Shown here piece by piece: positions 52,977 to 62,465 of a stretch of DNA of 64,000 nucleotides. Below the pieces are notes generated by a model. That model was given only the letters and a program-made list of their open reading frames with translations. It was not told where the DNA came from and made no database searches. The position numbers were made by a program, and so were the translations under genes. The first letter of the stretch is position 1. Every line of letters starts with the position of its first letter. Origin of the DNA: Peptococcaceae bacterium (lineage in GTDB: Bacteria; Bacillota; Peptococcia; Peptococcales; Peptococcaceae); the NCBI GenBank assembly GCA_017399005.1, contig JAFQEO010000035.1, positions 186,001 through 250,000 on the forward strand. The letters run 5' to 3'.

Positions 52977-53948
52977 GTGGGACAGAAAGACACTCTTACA
53001 AAACAATATATCTCAAACAATACTGTTTTTGCAGATATTTGCAACTATTACATTTATCATGGCAAACCGGTTATTCAGCCGGAACAGCTTCATCCATTAG
53101 ACCCTAGAGAATTTGCTCTGATTCGGAATTCCAATACAACAAAGCATTTATCACCCGTTCAGAAACAGCGTGATGTATTAAAATATATGACAGTAAAAGC
53201 TACCGATACAGCAGCCTACCTGATTATCGGCATTGAAAACCAGAGCGATATTCACTACGCTATGCCAATACGCAATATGCTGTATGATGCACTGCAATAC
53301 GAAAATCAGTTGCAGGAAATTGCGGCAAAACATCGAACTAAAAAAGAGAACAAGAATTTTATATCCGGTTTCCAGAAAACCGATAAATTGCTGCCGGTTA
53401 TTACACTGGTGGCATACTTTGGCACTAAACCATGGGACGGGGCAACCTGTCTGCATGATATGCTGCAGTTTGATGATCCTGCCCTGCTGCACTATGTCGC
53501 AGATTATCCATTACAACTGATTGATCCGCATCAAATGAACGATACTGCACTAAATCAGTTAACCAGCAGTGCAAGAGAAGTATTCAGCTTTATCAAATAT
53601 GCAAATGATAAAAACAGACTGCAGGAATTACTTCAGAAACCACATTATCAGGCATTGGATCCGCTGGCAGCGGAAGTAATTAATGTTTGTACCAGTGCAG
53701 GGCTGACACTGCAAGCCAGAGACAAGGAGGATGTTAACATGTGTAAAGCAATAGATGAAATGCGTGAAGAAAGCCATGCCAACGGTCTTAGAGAAGGGCT
53801 CACGGAAGGCCGTAATGAAAGAAGCAAAGAAATGGCTGTAGCATTGTTGAAAGAAAAAATATTTTCCAGCGAGAAAATTGCCAATCTGACGCAACTCACC
53901 GTACAGGAAATTGAACAGCTGAAGGAACAGCTTACAGCTCATAATTAA
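52977..53948 (+). CDS. Rpn-family recombination-promoting nuclease/putative transposase
   Basis: 323 residues from a GTG with AAGGGA eight bases upstream (frame open to 52923). Rpn pattern: KQYISNNTVFADICNYYIYHG start, nuclease core D..YLIIGIENQSD..MPIRNMLYDALQY (parts), middle domain PVITLVAYFGTKPWDG and a helical tail with EGLTEGRNE. Relatives stimulate RecA-independent recombination. Unlike the nuclease at 17167 it has E-N-Q rather than E-V-Q-K. Flanked by duplicated terminators behind dacF. Confidence 0.88.
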   Translation: MGQKDTLTKQYISNNTVFADICNYYIYHGKPVIQPEQLHPLDPREFALIRNSNTTKHLSPVQKQRDVLKYMTVKATDTAAYLIIGIENQSDIHYAMPIRNMLYDALQYENQLQEIAAKHRTKKENKNFISGFQKTDKLLPVITLVAYFGTKPWDGATCLHDMLQFDDPALLHYVADYPLQLIDPHQMNDTALNQLTSSAREVFSFIKYANDKNRLQELLQKPHYQALDPLAAEVINVCTSAGLTLQARDKEDVNMCKAIDEMREESHANGLREGLTEGRNERSKEMAVALLKEKIFSSEKIANLTQLTVQEIEQLKEQLTAHN

Positions 53949-54010
53949 CCGTTCAAAATTGTTCATACGGCAGCAGATCATAAGAAAAATATAACCGTAC
54001 TCTACACAAA

Positions 54011-54046
54011 AAGGCTGAGATGTTTTTACGCATCTCAGCCTTTGTT
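54011..54046. terminator. Bidirectional terminator (right copy of 36-bp duplicated hairpin)
   Basis: Same 12-bp stem as 52694-52729, between the Rpn gene and convergent thrS. Confidence 0.9.
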
Positions 54047-54075
54047 TCGTTCTATTGAGTTATTCGTTATGTCTC

Positions 54076-55983
54076 TTATCTTCTTTCTTTAATTTCCAGA
54101 GCCAGGTCTGCTACCATCTGGTCTACCGGTACTGCACCCAGGTCGCCTTCGCCGCGTTTACGCAGGCCTACAGTGCCGCTGGTTGCTTCTTTTTCGCCAA
54201 CTACCAGCATGTAAGGCACTTTCTGCATCTGGGATTCACGGATTTTATAACCGATTTTTTCGTTACGGCTGTCAACTTCTACGCGTACGCCCGCAGCTTC
54301 CAGTTTTGCAGCCACTTCATAAGCATAATCGTTGAATTTATCGGTGATTGGCAGCACTCTTGCCTGTACTGGAGACAGCCAGGTTGGGAATGCACCTGCA
54401 AAGTGTTCGGTTAAGATACCGATGAAACGTTCGATACTGCCGAATACGGTTCTGTGAACCATAACCGGACGATGTTTTTCACCGTCTTCACCGATATAGC
54501 ACATATCGAATTTTTCAGGCATCTGGAAGTCCAGCTGAATGGTACCGCACTGCCATGTACGATCCAGGCAGTCCTGCAGATGGAAGTCAATCTTTGGCCC
54601 ATAGAATGCGCCGTCGCCTTCGTTTACGATGTAATCCATGCCCAGTTCGGTTAATGCATCACGCAGAGCGTCGGTTGCTTTTTCCCACAGTTCGTCGGAA
54701 CCCATGGAATCTTCCGGACGGGTGGACAGTTCTACATGGTAGTTGAAGCCGAAGGTTTTATATACGCTGTCAATCAGTTTGATAACGCCTTTTACTTCTT
54801 CGTTAATCTGTTCCGGCAGCATGAAGATGTGAGCATCGTCCTGTGTAAATGCACGTACACGCATTAAGCCGTGTAACGCACCGGATAATTCATGACGATG
54901 TACCAGACCCAGTTCACTCCAGCGCAGAGGCAGTTCGCGATAGCTGTGTAACTGGCTGTTATACAGCAGAATACCGCCAGGGCAGTTCATTGGTTTGATT
55001 GCAAATGGTTCTTCATCGATTGTGGTGAAGTACATATTTTCCTGATAATGCGCCCAGTGACCGGAACGTTCCCACAGAGTACGGTTCATAATCAGCGGTG
55101 TGCGGATTTCATCGTAGCCTGCTTTTTCGTGCAGTTCACGCCAGAATGCTTCCAGGTTGTTACGCAGTACAATGCCTTTTGGATAGAACAGCGGGAAGCC
55201 TGGAGCTTCGTCTACGAAAGTAAACAGCTGTAATTCCTGCCCCAGTTTACGATGGTCACGGCGTTTTGCTTCTTCCAGTTTGAACAGATGTTCATCCAGG
55301 TCCGCTTTTTTCTGGAAGCAGGTACCGTAAATACGCTGCAGCATTTTATTTTTTTCGCTGCCTCTCCAGTAAGCACCAGCCAGATTTAATAATTTGATTG
55401 CTTTAACAGCACCTGTGCTCACAATATGAGGGCCGGCACACAGGTCGGTAAATTCACCCTGTGTATAGATGCTGATGGTAGCATCTTCCGGCAGGTCGTT
55501 GATTAATTCCACTTTGTATGGTTCACCTTTTTCGGTAAACATAGCGATTGCATCTGCACGGGACAGTTCCTGACGGGTGTAGGTTTCGTCAGCCTGTACA
55601 ATTTTCATCATTTCTGCTTCGATTGCTTCCAGGTCTGCCGGTGTGAATTTGTGTTCGGAATCAAAGTCATAGTAGAAACCGTCTTTGATTGCAGGCCCGA
55701 TACCCAGTTTGGTGCCAGGGAACAGTTTCTGTACAGCCTGAGCCAGAATGTGAGAAGTACTGTGGCGGAAGGTTTCTTTCCCTTCTGCATCGTCAAATGT
55801 GTAAATGCTCAGAGTGGCATCCGCAGTGATTGGCTGGTTTAAGCCCACCATTTCATCATTTACTTTTGCAACGATTGCTTTTTTTGCTAACCCATTGCTG
55901 ATATTTTTTGCTACTTCCAGAGGTGTTACGACATCCTGTTCAAAAGTACGAACAGAACCGTCTGGCAGTGTAATGTGAATCAT
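54076..55983 (-). CDS. thrS: Threonyl-tRNA synthetase
   Basis: 635 residues, full length: TGS domain (1-60), editing domain with HSTSHILAQAV, class II motifs (MNCPGGILLY; RVRAFTQDDAHIF; late FGSIERFIGILTEH) and anticodon-binding C-terminal domain. Charges tRNA-Thr. AAGGAGAG before the ATG. Controlled by the T-box upstream. Confidence 0.98.
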   Translation of the reverse strand: MIHITLPDGSVRTFEQDVVTPLEVAKNISNGLAKKAIVAKVNDEMVGLNQPITADATLSIYTFDDAEGKETFRHSTSHILAQAVQKLFPGTKLGIGPAIKDGFYYDFDSEHKFTPADLEAIEAEMMKIVQADETYTRQELSRADAIAMFTEKGEPYKVELINDLPEDATISIYTQGEFTDLCAGPHIVSTGAVKAIKLLNLAGAYWRGSEKNKMLQRIYGTCFQKKADLDEHLFKLEEAKRRDHRKLGQELQLFTFVDEAPGFPLFYPKGIVLRNNLEAFWRELHEKAGYDEIRTPLIMNRTLWERSGHWAHYQENMYFTTIDEEPFAIKPMNCPGGILLYNSQLHSYRELPLRWSELGLVHRHELSGALHGLMRVRAFTQDDAHIFMLPEQINEEVKGVIKLIDSVYKTFGFNYHVELSTRPEDSMGSDELWEKATDALRDALTELGMDYIVNEGDGAFYGPKIDFHLQDCLDRTWQCGTIQLDFQMPEKFDMCYIGEDGEKHRPVMVHRTVFGSIERFIGILTEHFAGAFPTWLSPVQARVLPITDKFNDYAYEVAAKLEAAGVRVEVDSRNEKIGYKIRESQMQKVPYMLVVGEKEATSGTVGLRKRGEGDLGAVPVDQMVADLALEIKERR

Positions 55984-56054
55984 AATCGTCTCTCCTTTTC
56001 TAAAAAACAGATTGCTCTGTCATTGCTCAAAATAATTTACGTTCCGCAGAACAA

Positions 56055-56300
56055 CAAAAAAGCATCCGTCCCGTATTGGGACGAATGCTAATAATCCGTG
56101 GTTCCACCCAGTTTAGCGCAGAATAAACCCTGCACTCACTTTATGACGATATAACGGTGTCATCCGTTCGCTGTTCACAGCGAAAACTCCGAGATGGTAT
56201 CTGTATGATACGCCGTAAGGCACTTCCAGCCAGGGTGCCTCTCTCTGTCACTTAATAGCATACAGCATGTTCTCTTCCATGTTTTTATCATATGATTTTG
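56055..56300 (-). ncRNA. T-box leader of thrS (Thr specifier)
   Basis: Minus-strand RNA has the antiterminator T-box GGGTGGAACCACG (around 56097-56110), a plausible ACC specifier in GATACCATC, and the terminator GCATTCGTCCC / GGGACGGATGC followed by six T (56056-56088). Uncharged tRNA-Thr would promote thrS read-through. Left part of the 460-bp gap between thrS and the permease gene. Confidence 0.92.
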
Positions 56301-56315
56301 TATTATCTTATATAA

Positions 56316-56343
56316 ATTATAGAGATTCTGCGCAGGATGTCAA
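56316..56343 (-). promoter_or_regulatory. thrS promoter
   Basis: Minus strand TTGACA (56343-56338), 16-bp spacer, TATAAT (56321-56316), upstream of the T-box. Confidence 0.75.
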
Positions 56344-56446
56344 GGCTTTTTGTCCATATTTTTATCGTCATTGCGGACAAATCACCCTTTTGTGCCGCTG
56401 TGCATAAACTGTTGACGACAAGGACTCGCACAAAGGAGCTGTTTGC

Positions 56447-57754
56447 ATGGAAAACGACACCACAAACAAAAGCAGCAAAACTAAAACGATTCAAAAAGCC
56501 GAAAATATAAAAGCGGTTGTTTTTAAAAGAGAAACACTGGATCGGCTCGTTCTGGGCAAGTGGACCGGGATTCCCATTATGCTGCTGCTGCTTGCTTTTA
56601 TATTCTGGCTGACCATCTGCGGAGCCAACTATCCCTCCCATTTTCTAAGCTGGCTTTTTGCACAGATTGGTACTCTGCTGGATTCCCTGCTTCTGGCTCT
56701 GGAAATTCCCGAATGGCTGCGAAGCTGCCTGACGGAGGGGATTTACCGCACACTGAGCTGGGTGGTTGCCGTTATGCTTCCGCCGATGTCCATCTTTTTT
56801 CCGCTGTTTGCCATTCTGGAGGAATGCGGCTATCTGCCGCGTGTGGCCTTTCATCTGGATACCTGTTTTAAAAAAGCGGGTACCTGCGGAAAACAGGGCC
56901 TTACCACATGTATGGCACTGGGCTGCAATGCGGCAGGAGTTACCGGATGCAGCATGATTGAATCGCCCCGGGAACGGCTGATTGCAATTTTAACCAACAG
57001 CTTTACACCATGCAACGGACGGCTGCCTATGCTGATTGCAATTGTTATTATGTTTTTTGCAGCCGACAGTACGTTTTTTGCAGCTTTTGTAATGCTTTTT
57101 CTGCTTATTTTCAGTTTTTCTGCCACATTGACCGTTTCCAGCCTGTTATCGCGCACCATTTTAAAAGGGATGCCCTCTGCCTTTCATCTGGAGCTTCCGC
57201 CTTATCGTAAACCGCAGATTGGGGCTATTATTGTAAAATCGCTTCGTGACCGCGCCCTGTTTGTGCTGTTGCGTGCCATTGTGATTGCTGCCCCCGCCGG
57301 GCTGTTTATCTGGATTCTGACCCATACACAATTAAACAGCCAGCCTGTCATTCTCGGTATGGCAAACTTTTTAAACCCGCTGGCAGAACCCTTCGGTATG
57401 GACGGTATCATCCTGCTTGCCTTTCTGCTGGGCTGGCCTGCCAACGAGATTGTAATTCCTCTGATGCTGATGATGTATTTATCCACCGGCTCTATGGTGG
57501 AAATGGAAAACTACACCGCCCTGCATCAGATTTTAACGGCAAACGGCTGGACGTGGCAGACCGCTGCCTCGGTATTAGTATTCAGCCTGTTTCACTGGCC
57601 CTGCTCTACCACATGCCTCACCATACAAAAAGAAACCGGCAGCATAAAATGGACCCTGCTGGCCATATTGCTCCCCACGGTCACAGGCTTTACGCTCTGC
57701 TTTCTGCTGCAGCAGCTTTTTAAAATAATCGCTCTGGTTCCGGCTGTTTTTTAA
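56447..57754 (+). CDS. FeoB-like membrane permease lacking the GTPase domain
   Basis: 435 residues; AAGGAG nine bases before the ATG, so the N-terminus is complete. After a 35-residue polar start come FeoB gate-type segments: VMLPPMSIFFPLFAILEECG, ALGCNAAGV (FeoB GxGCNVPA), SFTPCNGRLPML (FeoB CxxRLP) and a second gate half, about ten helices. Real FeoB has a 270-residue G-domain before these; none is encoded here and no FeoA is near. May transport a divalent metal or work with a GTPase elsewhere. Confidence 0.85.
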   Translation: MENDTTNKSSKTKTIQKAENIKAVVFKRETLDRLVLGKWTGIPIMLLLLAFIFWLTICGANYPSHFLSWLFAQIGTLLDSLLLALEIPEWLRSCLTEGIYRTLSWVVAVMLPPMSIFFPLFAILEECGYLPRVAFHLDTCFKKAGTCGKQGLTTCMALGCNAAGVTGCSMIESPRERLIAILTNSFTPCNGRLPMLIAIVIMFFAADSTFFAAFVMLFLLIFSFSATLTVSSLLSRTILKGMPSAFHLELPPYRKPQIGAIIVKSLRDRALFVLLRAIVIAAPAGLFIWILTHTQLNSQPVILGMANFLNPLAEPFGMDGIILLAFLLGWPANEIVIPLMLMMYLSTGSMVEMENYTALHQILTANGWTWQTAASVLVFSLFHWPCSTTCLTIQKETGSIKWTLLAILLPTVTGFTLCFLLQQLFKIIALVPAVF

Positions 57755-57768
57755 CGATTTCTGCATAC

Positions 57769-57799
57769 AAAAAAGAGTCCCCGCAGGACTCTTTTTTTG
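57769..57799. terminator. Bidirectional terminator
   Basis: AAAAAAGAGTCC-ccgca-GGACTCTTTTTTT between convergent permease and glnS genes. Confidence 0.9.
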
Positions 57800-57816
57800 A
57801 TTGTATCGATTTCCTT

Positions 57817-59484
57817 TTATTTCTGTTCCGGTTTGTAGCTGTCTTTTAACGATACCGTCTGGTTGAATACCAGATGTTCCGGTGTGGAGTAACGGCTGTC
57901 TACACAGAAATACCCGGTGCGCAGGAACTGGAATTTGTCGCCTGCTTTTGCATCTTTCATATCCGGTGTGGCTTTACAGCCTGTTTTCACTACCAGAGAT
58001 TCCGGATTCAGATATTCCATAAAGTCGCCTTCGCCCTGTTCCGGCAGCAGTAAAAAGTCCAGCATGTGCACTTCCGCATCCAGCGCAGTGCTTGCTTCTA
58101 CCCAGTGCAGAGTGCCTTTTACTTTGCGGTTTGCGTTTTCCATACCGCTTCTTGTGGTCGGGTCGTAGCTGCATTTCAGCTCAATGATATTGCCATCTTC
58201 GTCTTTTACCACTTCATCACACTGGATGATGTACGCATGTTTCAGACGAACTTCTTTGCCCGGTTTCAGACGGAAGAATTTATTGTTTGCTTCTTCTTTG
58301 AAGTCTTCCCGTTCAATATAGATTTCACGGCTGAATGGAATCTGATAGTTGCCAAGTTCCGGCTGGTTTGGATTGATTTCTGCATCCAGCCATTCTACCT
58401 GACCTTCCGGATAGTTGGTGATTGTAATTTTTAATGGATCCAGCACTACCATTGCACGGCGTGCGTTCTGGTTTAAATCTTCACGCAGGCAGTACTCCAG
58501 CATAGCAAATTCCACACGGCTGTTGGATTTGGAAACCCCAATCATATCACAGAAATTGCGGATAGCCTCCGGTGTATACCCTCTGCGGCGCATACCGGAA
58601 ATGGTAGGCATGCGAGGGTCATCCCAGCCGTCTACAATGCCTTCATCCACCAGTTTTTTCAGTTTACGCTTGCTGGTGATGGTGTTGTTCAGTTCCAGAC
58701 GGGCAAATTCATACTGATGCGGACGGGACGGGAATTTTGCAAAGTCCATCAGGTTGTCCAGAACCCAGTCATACAATGGACGATGGTCTTCAAATTCCAG
58801 TGTACATACAGAATGAGAAATGCCTTCAATGGCATCGGAGATTGGATGGGCAAAGTCATACATTGGATAAATGCACCATTCATCCCCTGTGCGGTGATGA
58901 TGCGCTTTTGCGATACGGTAGATAATCGGGTCACGCATATTGATATTCGGCGATGCCATATCAATTTTTGCACGCAGCACTTTTGCGCCGTCGGCAAATT
59001 CGCCGTTTTTCATAGCTTCAAATAATGCCAGGTTTTCTTCCACAGAGCGGTCACGGTACGGGCTGTTTTTACCCGGTTCGGTTAAAGTGCCGCGGTATTC
59101 ACGCATTTCATCGGCTGTTAAATCGCACACAAAGGCTTTGCCGTCTTTGATTAACTGCACAGCGCATTCATAGAATGTGTGGAAATAGTCCGATGCATAG
59201 CGCACATCGCCTTCCCATTTGAAGCCCAGCCATTCTACGTCCTGTTTGATAGAATCTACATATTCGGTATCTTCTTTTACCGGGTTGGTATCGTCAAAAC
59301 GCAGATTGCAGCGCCCGTTGTTGCGCTGTGCCAGCCCGAAATTCAGGCAGATGGATTTTGCATGGCCCACATGCAGATAGCCGTTCGGTTCCGGTGGAAA
59401 ACGGGTATATATATCTTTCGCACCATTTGCGATATCTTCGTCAATGATTGCCTGCACAAAATTGGATGTACTTGTTACACTCAC
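57817..59484 (-). CDS. glnS: Glutaminyl-tRNA synthetase
   Basis: 555 residues. Class I motifs [15 protein letters not shown] (HIGH type) and ITSKRKL (KMSKS type), then two beta-barrel anticodon domains. Presence of GlnRS in a Bacillota genome is notable because most members use GluRS plus GatCAB. Start is a GTG with GGAGG nine bases upstream. Its R-x-E-x-A/N-x-G-Y-L-H region and [12 protein letters not shown] favour GlnRS over a GluRS. Confidence 0.95.
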   Translation of the reverse strand: MSVTSTSNFVQAIIDEDIANGAKDIYTRFPPEPNGYLHVGHAKSICLNFGLAQRNNGRCNLRFDDTNPVKEDTEYVDSIKQDVEWLGFKWEGDVRYASDYFHTFYECAVQLIKDGKAFVCDLTADEMREYRGTLTEPGKNSPYRDRSVEENLALFEAMKNGEFADGAKVLRAKIDMASPNINMRDPIIYRIAKAHHHRTGDEWCIYPMYDFAHPISDAIEGISHSVCTLEFEDHRPLYDWVLDNLMDFAKFPSRPHQYEFARLELNNTITSKRKLKKLVDEGIVDGWDDPRMPTISGMRRRGYTPEAIRNFCDMIGVSKSNSRVEFAMLEYCLREDLNQNARRAMVVLDPLKITITNYPEGQVEWLDAEINPNQPELGNYQIPFSREIYIEREDFKEEANNKFFRLKPGKEVRLKHAYIIQCDEVVKDEDGNIIELKCSYDPTTRSGMENANRKVKGTLHWVEASTALDAEVHMLDFLLLPEQGEGDFMEYLNPESLVVKTGCKATPDMKDAKAGDKFQFLRTGYFCVDSRYSTPEHLVFNQTVSLKDSYKPEQK

Positions 59485-59617
59485 AGTATCGTTCCTCCTA
59501 CAACAATAATATTCTATATATTATAATACAACGCTTTATAGGACTGCAATTAAAAATTAAAAAAATCCCGAAAATCCAGCAAAAACTTTAAAACAGATTC
59601 TGCGAAACCCACTGCTT

Positions 59618-59917
59618 CTAAAACAGGTTTTTCTTAAACCGCATCGGGCTGTGCCCCAAATCCACAATTACAACCTCCTGCCCGATTTTATGCACACAGT
59701 GCCACGGAATCTGCAGGCTGTTTTTTTCCGACCACATGCCGGTAAAACCGTTTCGTCCGCCCAGATACAGCACCTCGATGCGCCCTGTATCTGCATCAAA
59801 CGACAGATTGGGCTCATAAATCACACCAAGCCGGGTGCCGTCATACAAATTTACAATATTCTTTCCCGTTAAATCACTGAGCCGGATGGTTTCACTCTCC
59901 ATCGTTATTCGCTCCAT
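59618..59917 (-). CDS. YlmC/YmxH family PRC-barrel protein
   Basis: 99 residues from the ATG at 59917 (GGGGGAGG upstream; MESET at 59902 is an alternative). IRLSDLTGKNIVNLYDGTRLG and IEVLYLGGRNG are typical of the YlmC/YmxH family, small PRC-barrel proteins linked to sporulation loci. Function unknown. Overlaps the 3' end of the membrane-protein gene context by sharing its ribosome site. Confidence 0.88.
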   Translation of the reverse strand: MERITMESETIRLSDLTGKNIVNLYDGTRLGVIYEPNLSFDADTGRIEVLYLGGRNGFTGMWSEKNSLQIPWHCVHKIGQEVVIVDLGHSPMRFKKNLF

Positions 59918-59919
59918 CG

Positions 59920-60246
59920 TTATCCTCCCCCTCCTGCATGGATTCTGCACAATACAGCCAGCACAAGAGGCTGCACACAGGCCAGCAGTATTGAAACAAC
60001 AGCAAGAGGGTCCAGCTGCATCTGGTAAATCAGAATCCGCTCCGGCAGCTCTAAACCAAGAAAACCGGTCAGCATCACAAGTGACAGATAAATGCCTCCC
60101 GCAATACCCACCAGCTGGCGTAAAGCCTCCGCCAGAGGGCTTGTCAGCACATAGTCCTGCCGGTAGCCAGTCCCCCGCATACGCAGATACACCGACAATC
60201 CCATACACAAAGCAAGTCCTGCAAACAACAACCAGCCAGATAACAT
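59920..60246 (-). CDS. Small membrane protein, unknown function
   Basis: 108 residues, ATG at 60246 with GAGGTGA five bases upstream (an in-frame GTG lies at 60255). Three or four hydrophobic helices (WLLFAGLALCMGLSVYL; LVGIAGGIYLSLVMLTGFLG; LAVVSILLACVQPLVLAVLC). Stop is 2 bp from the YmxH gene, so they are coupled. No family recognised; partner role with the YmxH protein is inferred. Confidence 0.75.
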   Translation of the reverse strand: MLSGWLLFAGLALCMGLSVYLRMRGTGYRQDYVLTSPLAEALRQLVGIAGGIYLSLVMLTGFLGLELPERILIYQMQLDPLAVVSILLACVQPLVLAVLCRIHAGGGG

Positions 60247-60375
60247 CCCCCTCACCTCATTACAGGATATGCGAGACTTATTTCCATTATACCACCTGCA
60301 GCAATTATGATTTGCCAGGTGTCTGCATTGAAACGGAACATATGCGCAGCGTTGTCCAATGTGCGATGAACGCCA

Positions 60376-60473
60376 GTAGGGGTCGGCGTCCCCGACGACC
60401 CGTTAAGCAATATCATGCGATTTTACGGGTCGATGTGGTTCGGCACAGAAAAGCGCGCCAGTTCGACCCCTAC
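60376..60473. repeat. Palindromic dispersed repeat (GTAGGGG type), copy 1
   Basis: Ends GTAGGGGTCG and CGACCCCTAC; inner inverted pair GACCCGT/ACGGGTC. Shares CAGAAAAGCGCGC(C/T)AGT with the element at 63064-63175 (other strand). Confidence 0.75.
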
Positions 60474-60495
60474 AAATACAAATGAATGATACCTT

Positions 60496-60524
60496 GTAGG
60501 GGCCGTTGACCACAACGGCCCGTA
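60496..60524. repeat. Short GTAGGGG-type hairpin
   Basis: GTAGGGGCCGTTG-acca-CAACGGCCC, immediately behind copy 1 and before the exporter stop; may also end that transcript. Confidence 0.6.
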
Positions 60525-60531
60525 TTTCTCT

Positions 60532-61626
60532 TTACTGCAGTCTGTAATGCTCCTCTATTTCATCGTATTCCACTTTTTCACCGCCGATTTCCCGCTTGAT
60601 ACGGGTCAGGTTCCAGGTTTTATACATGATACGCTCCGCCTCAACGGTAATATTCCAGTAATGAAGCGGCAGTAAATCGCCCATATGCTGCAGCATGTGC
60701 ATCATTTCCTGCTCCAGCTGAACCTCACGGCAGCTAAAGGCTTTCATCATTTCATCATCAAAAGGCGCATCTTTCAGCAGATATTCAAAAATACGCTGAT
60801 GATTATATAAAATTTCCATCAGATACTGATACACAATCTGCCGTACTGCCTCGCTGCCCTCAAGCCGCGGTGCCAGCACAATACTGCGATGAATTTCTAC
60901 CAGACGCTCTAAATTGGATGCCAGCGCATTAATGGTTCGCCGCGCCAGATACAGCTCATCACGGGCTGTTTTTTCATTATAGTCCAGTTTGCTGTCTACC
61001 GACAGTTTATAAATATTGCGGGTTTCCTGAATCTGATCGCGCAAATGCATCACGCGCTGCTGTACATCTTCTTTATTCAGATGGGTATCCCGGCGCAAAT
61101 CCTCCACACAGTCCCGATACAGCGTTTCAAAGGCATCACGCAGGTCATCCACATGCTCCTGCAGGCGATATTTATGCTGCGGACGAATCAGATAATTGAG
61201 CCCGAATCCAATGGAAAGACCAATGGCAATCATACAGATACGCTGTGCAACCGCCATTGTAAAGTTATCCAGCGGTGTCTGCCCGATAACAATAATCGTA
61301 ACCAGAAGCAGCTCCACACTTTCACGCACATTGAGCCGCACACAAATCATAATGGCAATAATGGCACTAATCCCGATGGCCAGATTGGCTCCCCGGAAAT
61401 AATAGGCCACAATAATGGCCAGTATGCACCCGAAAACGGTGGCAACAATTTCATTTTTTATGGTATTCATCGAGCTTTTCAGCGAAGGCTGCACGGCCAC
61501 AATGGTGGTAATGGCTGCCAGAGTTGTATTCTGAAACTCCAGCAAATCACACACCATCAGCGCCAGAAAAATGGCAAGCCCTGTTTTTATGGTACGCATC
61601 CCAAGCCCCCAGGTTCTATGCTGCAA
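60532..61626 (-). CDS. Aromatic acid exporter (ArAE/FUSC-like) family protein
   Basis: 364 residues from a TTG at 61626 (AGGGG seven bases upstream; ATG at 61599 possible). N-terminal half has about six helices (TGLAIFLALMVCDLLEFQNTT; SIGFGLNYL) of the ArAE_1 type, C-terminal half is a long cytoplasmic helical domain (ETRNIYKLSVDSKLDYNEKTARDEL). Putative efflux permease; substrate unknown. Confidence 0.85.
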   Translation of the reverse strand: MQHRTWGLGMRTIKTGLAIFLALMVCDLLEFQNTTLAAITTIVAVQPSLKSSMNTIKNEIVATVFGCILAIIVAYYFRGANLAIGISAIIAIMICVRLNVRESVELLLVTIIVIGQTPLDNFTMAVAQRICMIAIGLSIGFGLNYLIRPQHKYRLQEHVDDLRDAFETLYRDCVEDLRRDTHLNKEDVQQRVMHLRDQIQETRNIYKLSVDSKLDYNEKTARDELYLARRTINALASNLERLVEIHRSIVLAPRLEGSEAVRQIVYQYLMEILYNHQRIFEYLLKDAPFDDEMMKAFSCREVQLEQEMMHMLQHMGDLLPLHYWNITVEAERIMYKTWNLTRIKREIGGEKVEYDEIEEHYRLQ

Positions 61627-61873
61627 GGCAATCCCCTCTTTCTGCTAATTTTGTCTGCTAATTTTGTCTGCTGATTTTGTCTGCTGATTCTATCATACTC
61701 AGTGTACCACATATTTCATTTTCCGTGTATGCAAATCCTCTTTTTTCAAAAAAAATCCGCCGGTCCGCCTTCTGCTCTATTGACGGGCTATGGCGGAATG
61801 GCTATACTTTTTAAGAAAGAATCGAAAAAGATTGACACATTAAAAGAAAATCAGAAAAGAGGCGCACCATCTC

Positions 61874-62341
61874 ATGTTTCATATCGTTTTAGTAGAACCG
61901 GAAATTCCGGCAAATACAGGCAATATCTCCCGCACTTGTGCCATCACCGGCTCTTCCCTGCACTTAATCAAACCGCTGGGCTTCTCCATCGATGACAAAC
62001 AGCTCAAGCGGGCCGGTTTAGACTACTGGCACCTGCTGGATTTACACATTTACGAAAATCTCGATGAATTTCTGGAAAAACACGGCGACAAACGCCTGTT
62101 TTTAGCCACCACCAAAGCCGATAAACACTACGACGAAGTAGAATTTCAGGACGGAGACTTTATCGTATTCGGCAAAGAAACCAAAGGTCTGCCGCAGATG
62201 ATGCACGACCGCTACCCGGACACCCGCATCAAAATCCCGATGCTGGATAACGCCGCAGCCCGCTCCTTAAACTTGTCCAACTCCGCAGCCATCATTGTGT
62301 ACGAAGCATTGCGCCAGGTTGGATTTTTAGGATTAAAGTAA
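61874..62341 (+). CDS. trmL: tRNA (cytidine(34)-2'-O)-methyltransferase
   Basis: 155 residues, SPOUT fold: MFHIVLVEPEIPANTGNISR, GKETKGLPQ, IPMLDNAAARSLNLSNSAAI. Methylates the wobble ribose of tRNA-Leu. Plus strand, own terminator. Confidence 0.95.
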   Translation: MFHIVLVEPEIPANTGNISRTCAITGSSLHLIKPLGFSIDDKQLKRAGLDYWHLLDLHIYENLDEFLEKHGDKRLFLATTKADKHYDEVEFQDGDFIVFGKETKGLPQMMHDRYPDTRIKIPMLDNAAARSLNLSNSAAIIVYEALRQVGFLGLK

Positions 62342-62372
62342 AGAGAATTCACGTAAAACTGTATGATTACCA

Positions 62373-62410
62373 AAGGATGACTTCCCGTTCAGGGCCGTCA
62401 TCCTTTTCTT
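62373..62410 (+). terminator. trmL terminator
   Basis: AAGGATGAC / GTCATCCTT stem, followed by TTCTTTTT. Confidence 0.85.
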
Positions 62411-62465
62411 TTTATGCTTTTCTTTTTTGCTTTCCGTTCCTAATGTTTCGGATACATCCCCTCTG

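Noticed and set aside
56303-56641. Minus-strand frame of 112 codons upstream of thrS
   Set aside because: Overlaps the thrS promoter and the start of the permease gene on the other strand; no ribosome site.
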